64,000 nucleotides of DNA. Origin: Methylobacterium hispanicum. GTDB taxonomy: Bacteria > Pseudomonadota > Alphaproteobacteria > Rhizobiales > Beijerinckiaceae. The notes below the pieces were generated by a model. It saw only the letters and a list, made by a program, of their open reading frames with translations. It searched no databases and was not told where the DNA came from. Below are positions 63,555 through 64,000 of the stretch, in pieces. A program made the translations under genes and the position numbers. The DNA is taken from NCBI RefSeq assembly GCF_022179285.1, contig NZ_BPQO01000001.1:372001-436000 (forward strand). The letters run 5' to 3'. Numbering within the stretch: position 1 is the first letter of the stretch; every line of letters starts with the position of its first letter.

Positions 63555-64000
63555 GCCGACCACCGCTTCAAGGCCGCCGCCCGCTTCCTCCAGGCGCTCT
63601 GGCGCGAGGACCGCGGCCTCGCGATCGGCACCCACATCGACCGCCGCAACCCACACCGTCCCCGCCGGCTCGGCTCACGTATCTCGACCGCGGCCGGCGC
63701 GCTCGGCAGCAACTTCCTTCATCCGGACATCATCCCGGTGGTCACCCGTGCCCTGACCTACCGCGAGCCGGGCGCGGCCTACGACGTCGACCGCCTCAAG
63801 ACCAACCTGCTCTCCTCGCAGCCGCTCGTCTTCAACCTGTTCGGACTGCTCGCCCGCGACCTGACCCTGGCCACCCGCTTCGTCGCGGAGCTGCTGCCCG
63901 GGACGCTGACTTCGGCCACCGACATCCTGTTCGAGCACAGCCCCGGCCGCGGCGATCCCCGCTTCACCGCCGACCGCACCGCCTTCGACATCGTCCTGCG
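63525..64000 (+). CDS. PGN_0703-like putative restriction endonuclease, partial
   Basis: In frame from the ATG at 63525 to the right edge (158 codons, no stop). FKAAARFLQALWREDRGLAI, TYREPGAAYDVDRLKTNLLS, SQPLVFNLFGLLARDL and FEHSPGRGDPRFTADRTAFD match my recollection of the PGN_0703 family of putative PD-(D/E)XK restriction endonucleases; the catalytic part would follow beyond the window. The first 8-10 residues (MKASVCVFV) derive from the lower-GC DNA to the left, so the native start may have been lost at the junction. Confidence 0.6.
   Translation, partial: MKASVCVFVPADHRFKAAARFLQALWREDRGLAIGTHIDRRNPHRPRRLGSRISTAAGALGSNFLHPDIIPVVTRALTYREPGAAYDVDRLKTNLLSSQPLVFNLFGLLARDLTLATRFVAELLPGTLTSATDILFEHSPGRGDPRFTADRTAFDIVL

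Noticed and set aside
63188..63712. A 174-codon minus-strand frame at the right end
   Set aside because: It spans the junction between two plus-strand genes with good coding character and has none itself.

Overview
The window is high-GC chromosomal DNA of an alphaproteobacterium. Gene content points to the Hyphomicrobiales, most likely Methylobacterium or a close relative: an RcdA-type cell-cycle adaptor, plant/alphaproteobacterial-type gshA, Cys-free L31, the rpmH-rnpA-yidC-engB cluster, a GTG-started CspA, and many small secreted proteins of the kind common in Methylobacterium. Species cannot be fixed from sequence reading alone. No prophage, complete insertion sequence or CRISPR array was recognised. 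One tRNA gene, tRNA-Arg(CCG), lies near the right end.

Layout. 1-13.6 kb: housekeeping genes, with a truncated NDH-2-like oxidoreductase at the left edge, a zeta-type GST, a D-glutamate pair (dgcN-dgcA), mutY with a DNA-binding-like tail, a Nudix enzyme, tusA, gshA, rsmE, ubiA, cysQ and cspA. 13.6-30.5 kb: envelope and cell-cycle genes (L,D-transpeptidase, rcdA), rpmE, an MsbA-like exporter, the engB-yidC-rnpA-rpmH cluster, apt, an inositol-phosphatase family gene, an AI-2E family permease, moaE, a double left-handed beta-helix protein and icd. 30.5-36 kb: a VOC protein, a giant FAD/4Fe-4S dehydrogenase, a PepSY protein and an acetyltransferase.

36.1-52.2 kb is the most coherent block. On the minus strand lies a pim-type beta-oxidation set (pimF-pimB-pimC-pimD) followed by gcdH. 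Together they would take medium-chain dicarboxyl-CoA to glutaryl-CoA and then crotonyl-CoA. Divergent from it on the plus strand is a complete Liv-type ABC importer, a nitronate-monooxygenase family protein, a crotonase, an IclR regulator and a class III CoA transferase. The 300-bp divergent promoter region holds two identical-architecture palindromes, TGCAGA-N7-TCTGCA, which suggests one regulator controls both arms. No acyl-CoA ligase (pimA) is present; the CoA transferase is a candidate replacement.

52.2-62.1 kb: a Tat-exported FAH-fold protein overlapping a membrane acyltransferase gene, a CBS protein, an SLC13 permease, an alpha/beta hydrolase, and an orphan TRAP binding protein placed directly upstream of a chemoreceptor with a large helical sensor region, suggesting binding-protein-assisted chemotaxis. 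62.5-64 kb: tRNA-Arg followed by about 0.95 kb of lower-GC DNA with an unknown gene that runs out of frame into a GC-rich gene resembling the PGN_0703 putative restriction endonucleases. This looks like the edge of a genomic island.

Paired palindromic REP-like repeats (core CCTCTCCC-N-GGGAGAGGG) sit in several intergenic gaps. Coordinates of starts were chosen from visible ribosome-binding sites and family length; family assignments are by recognition of sequence motifs, with no database search.
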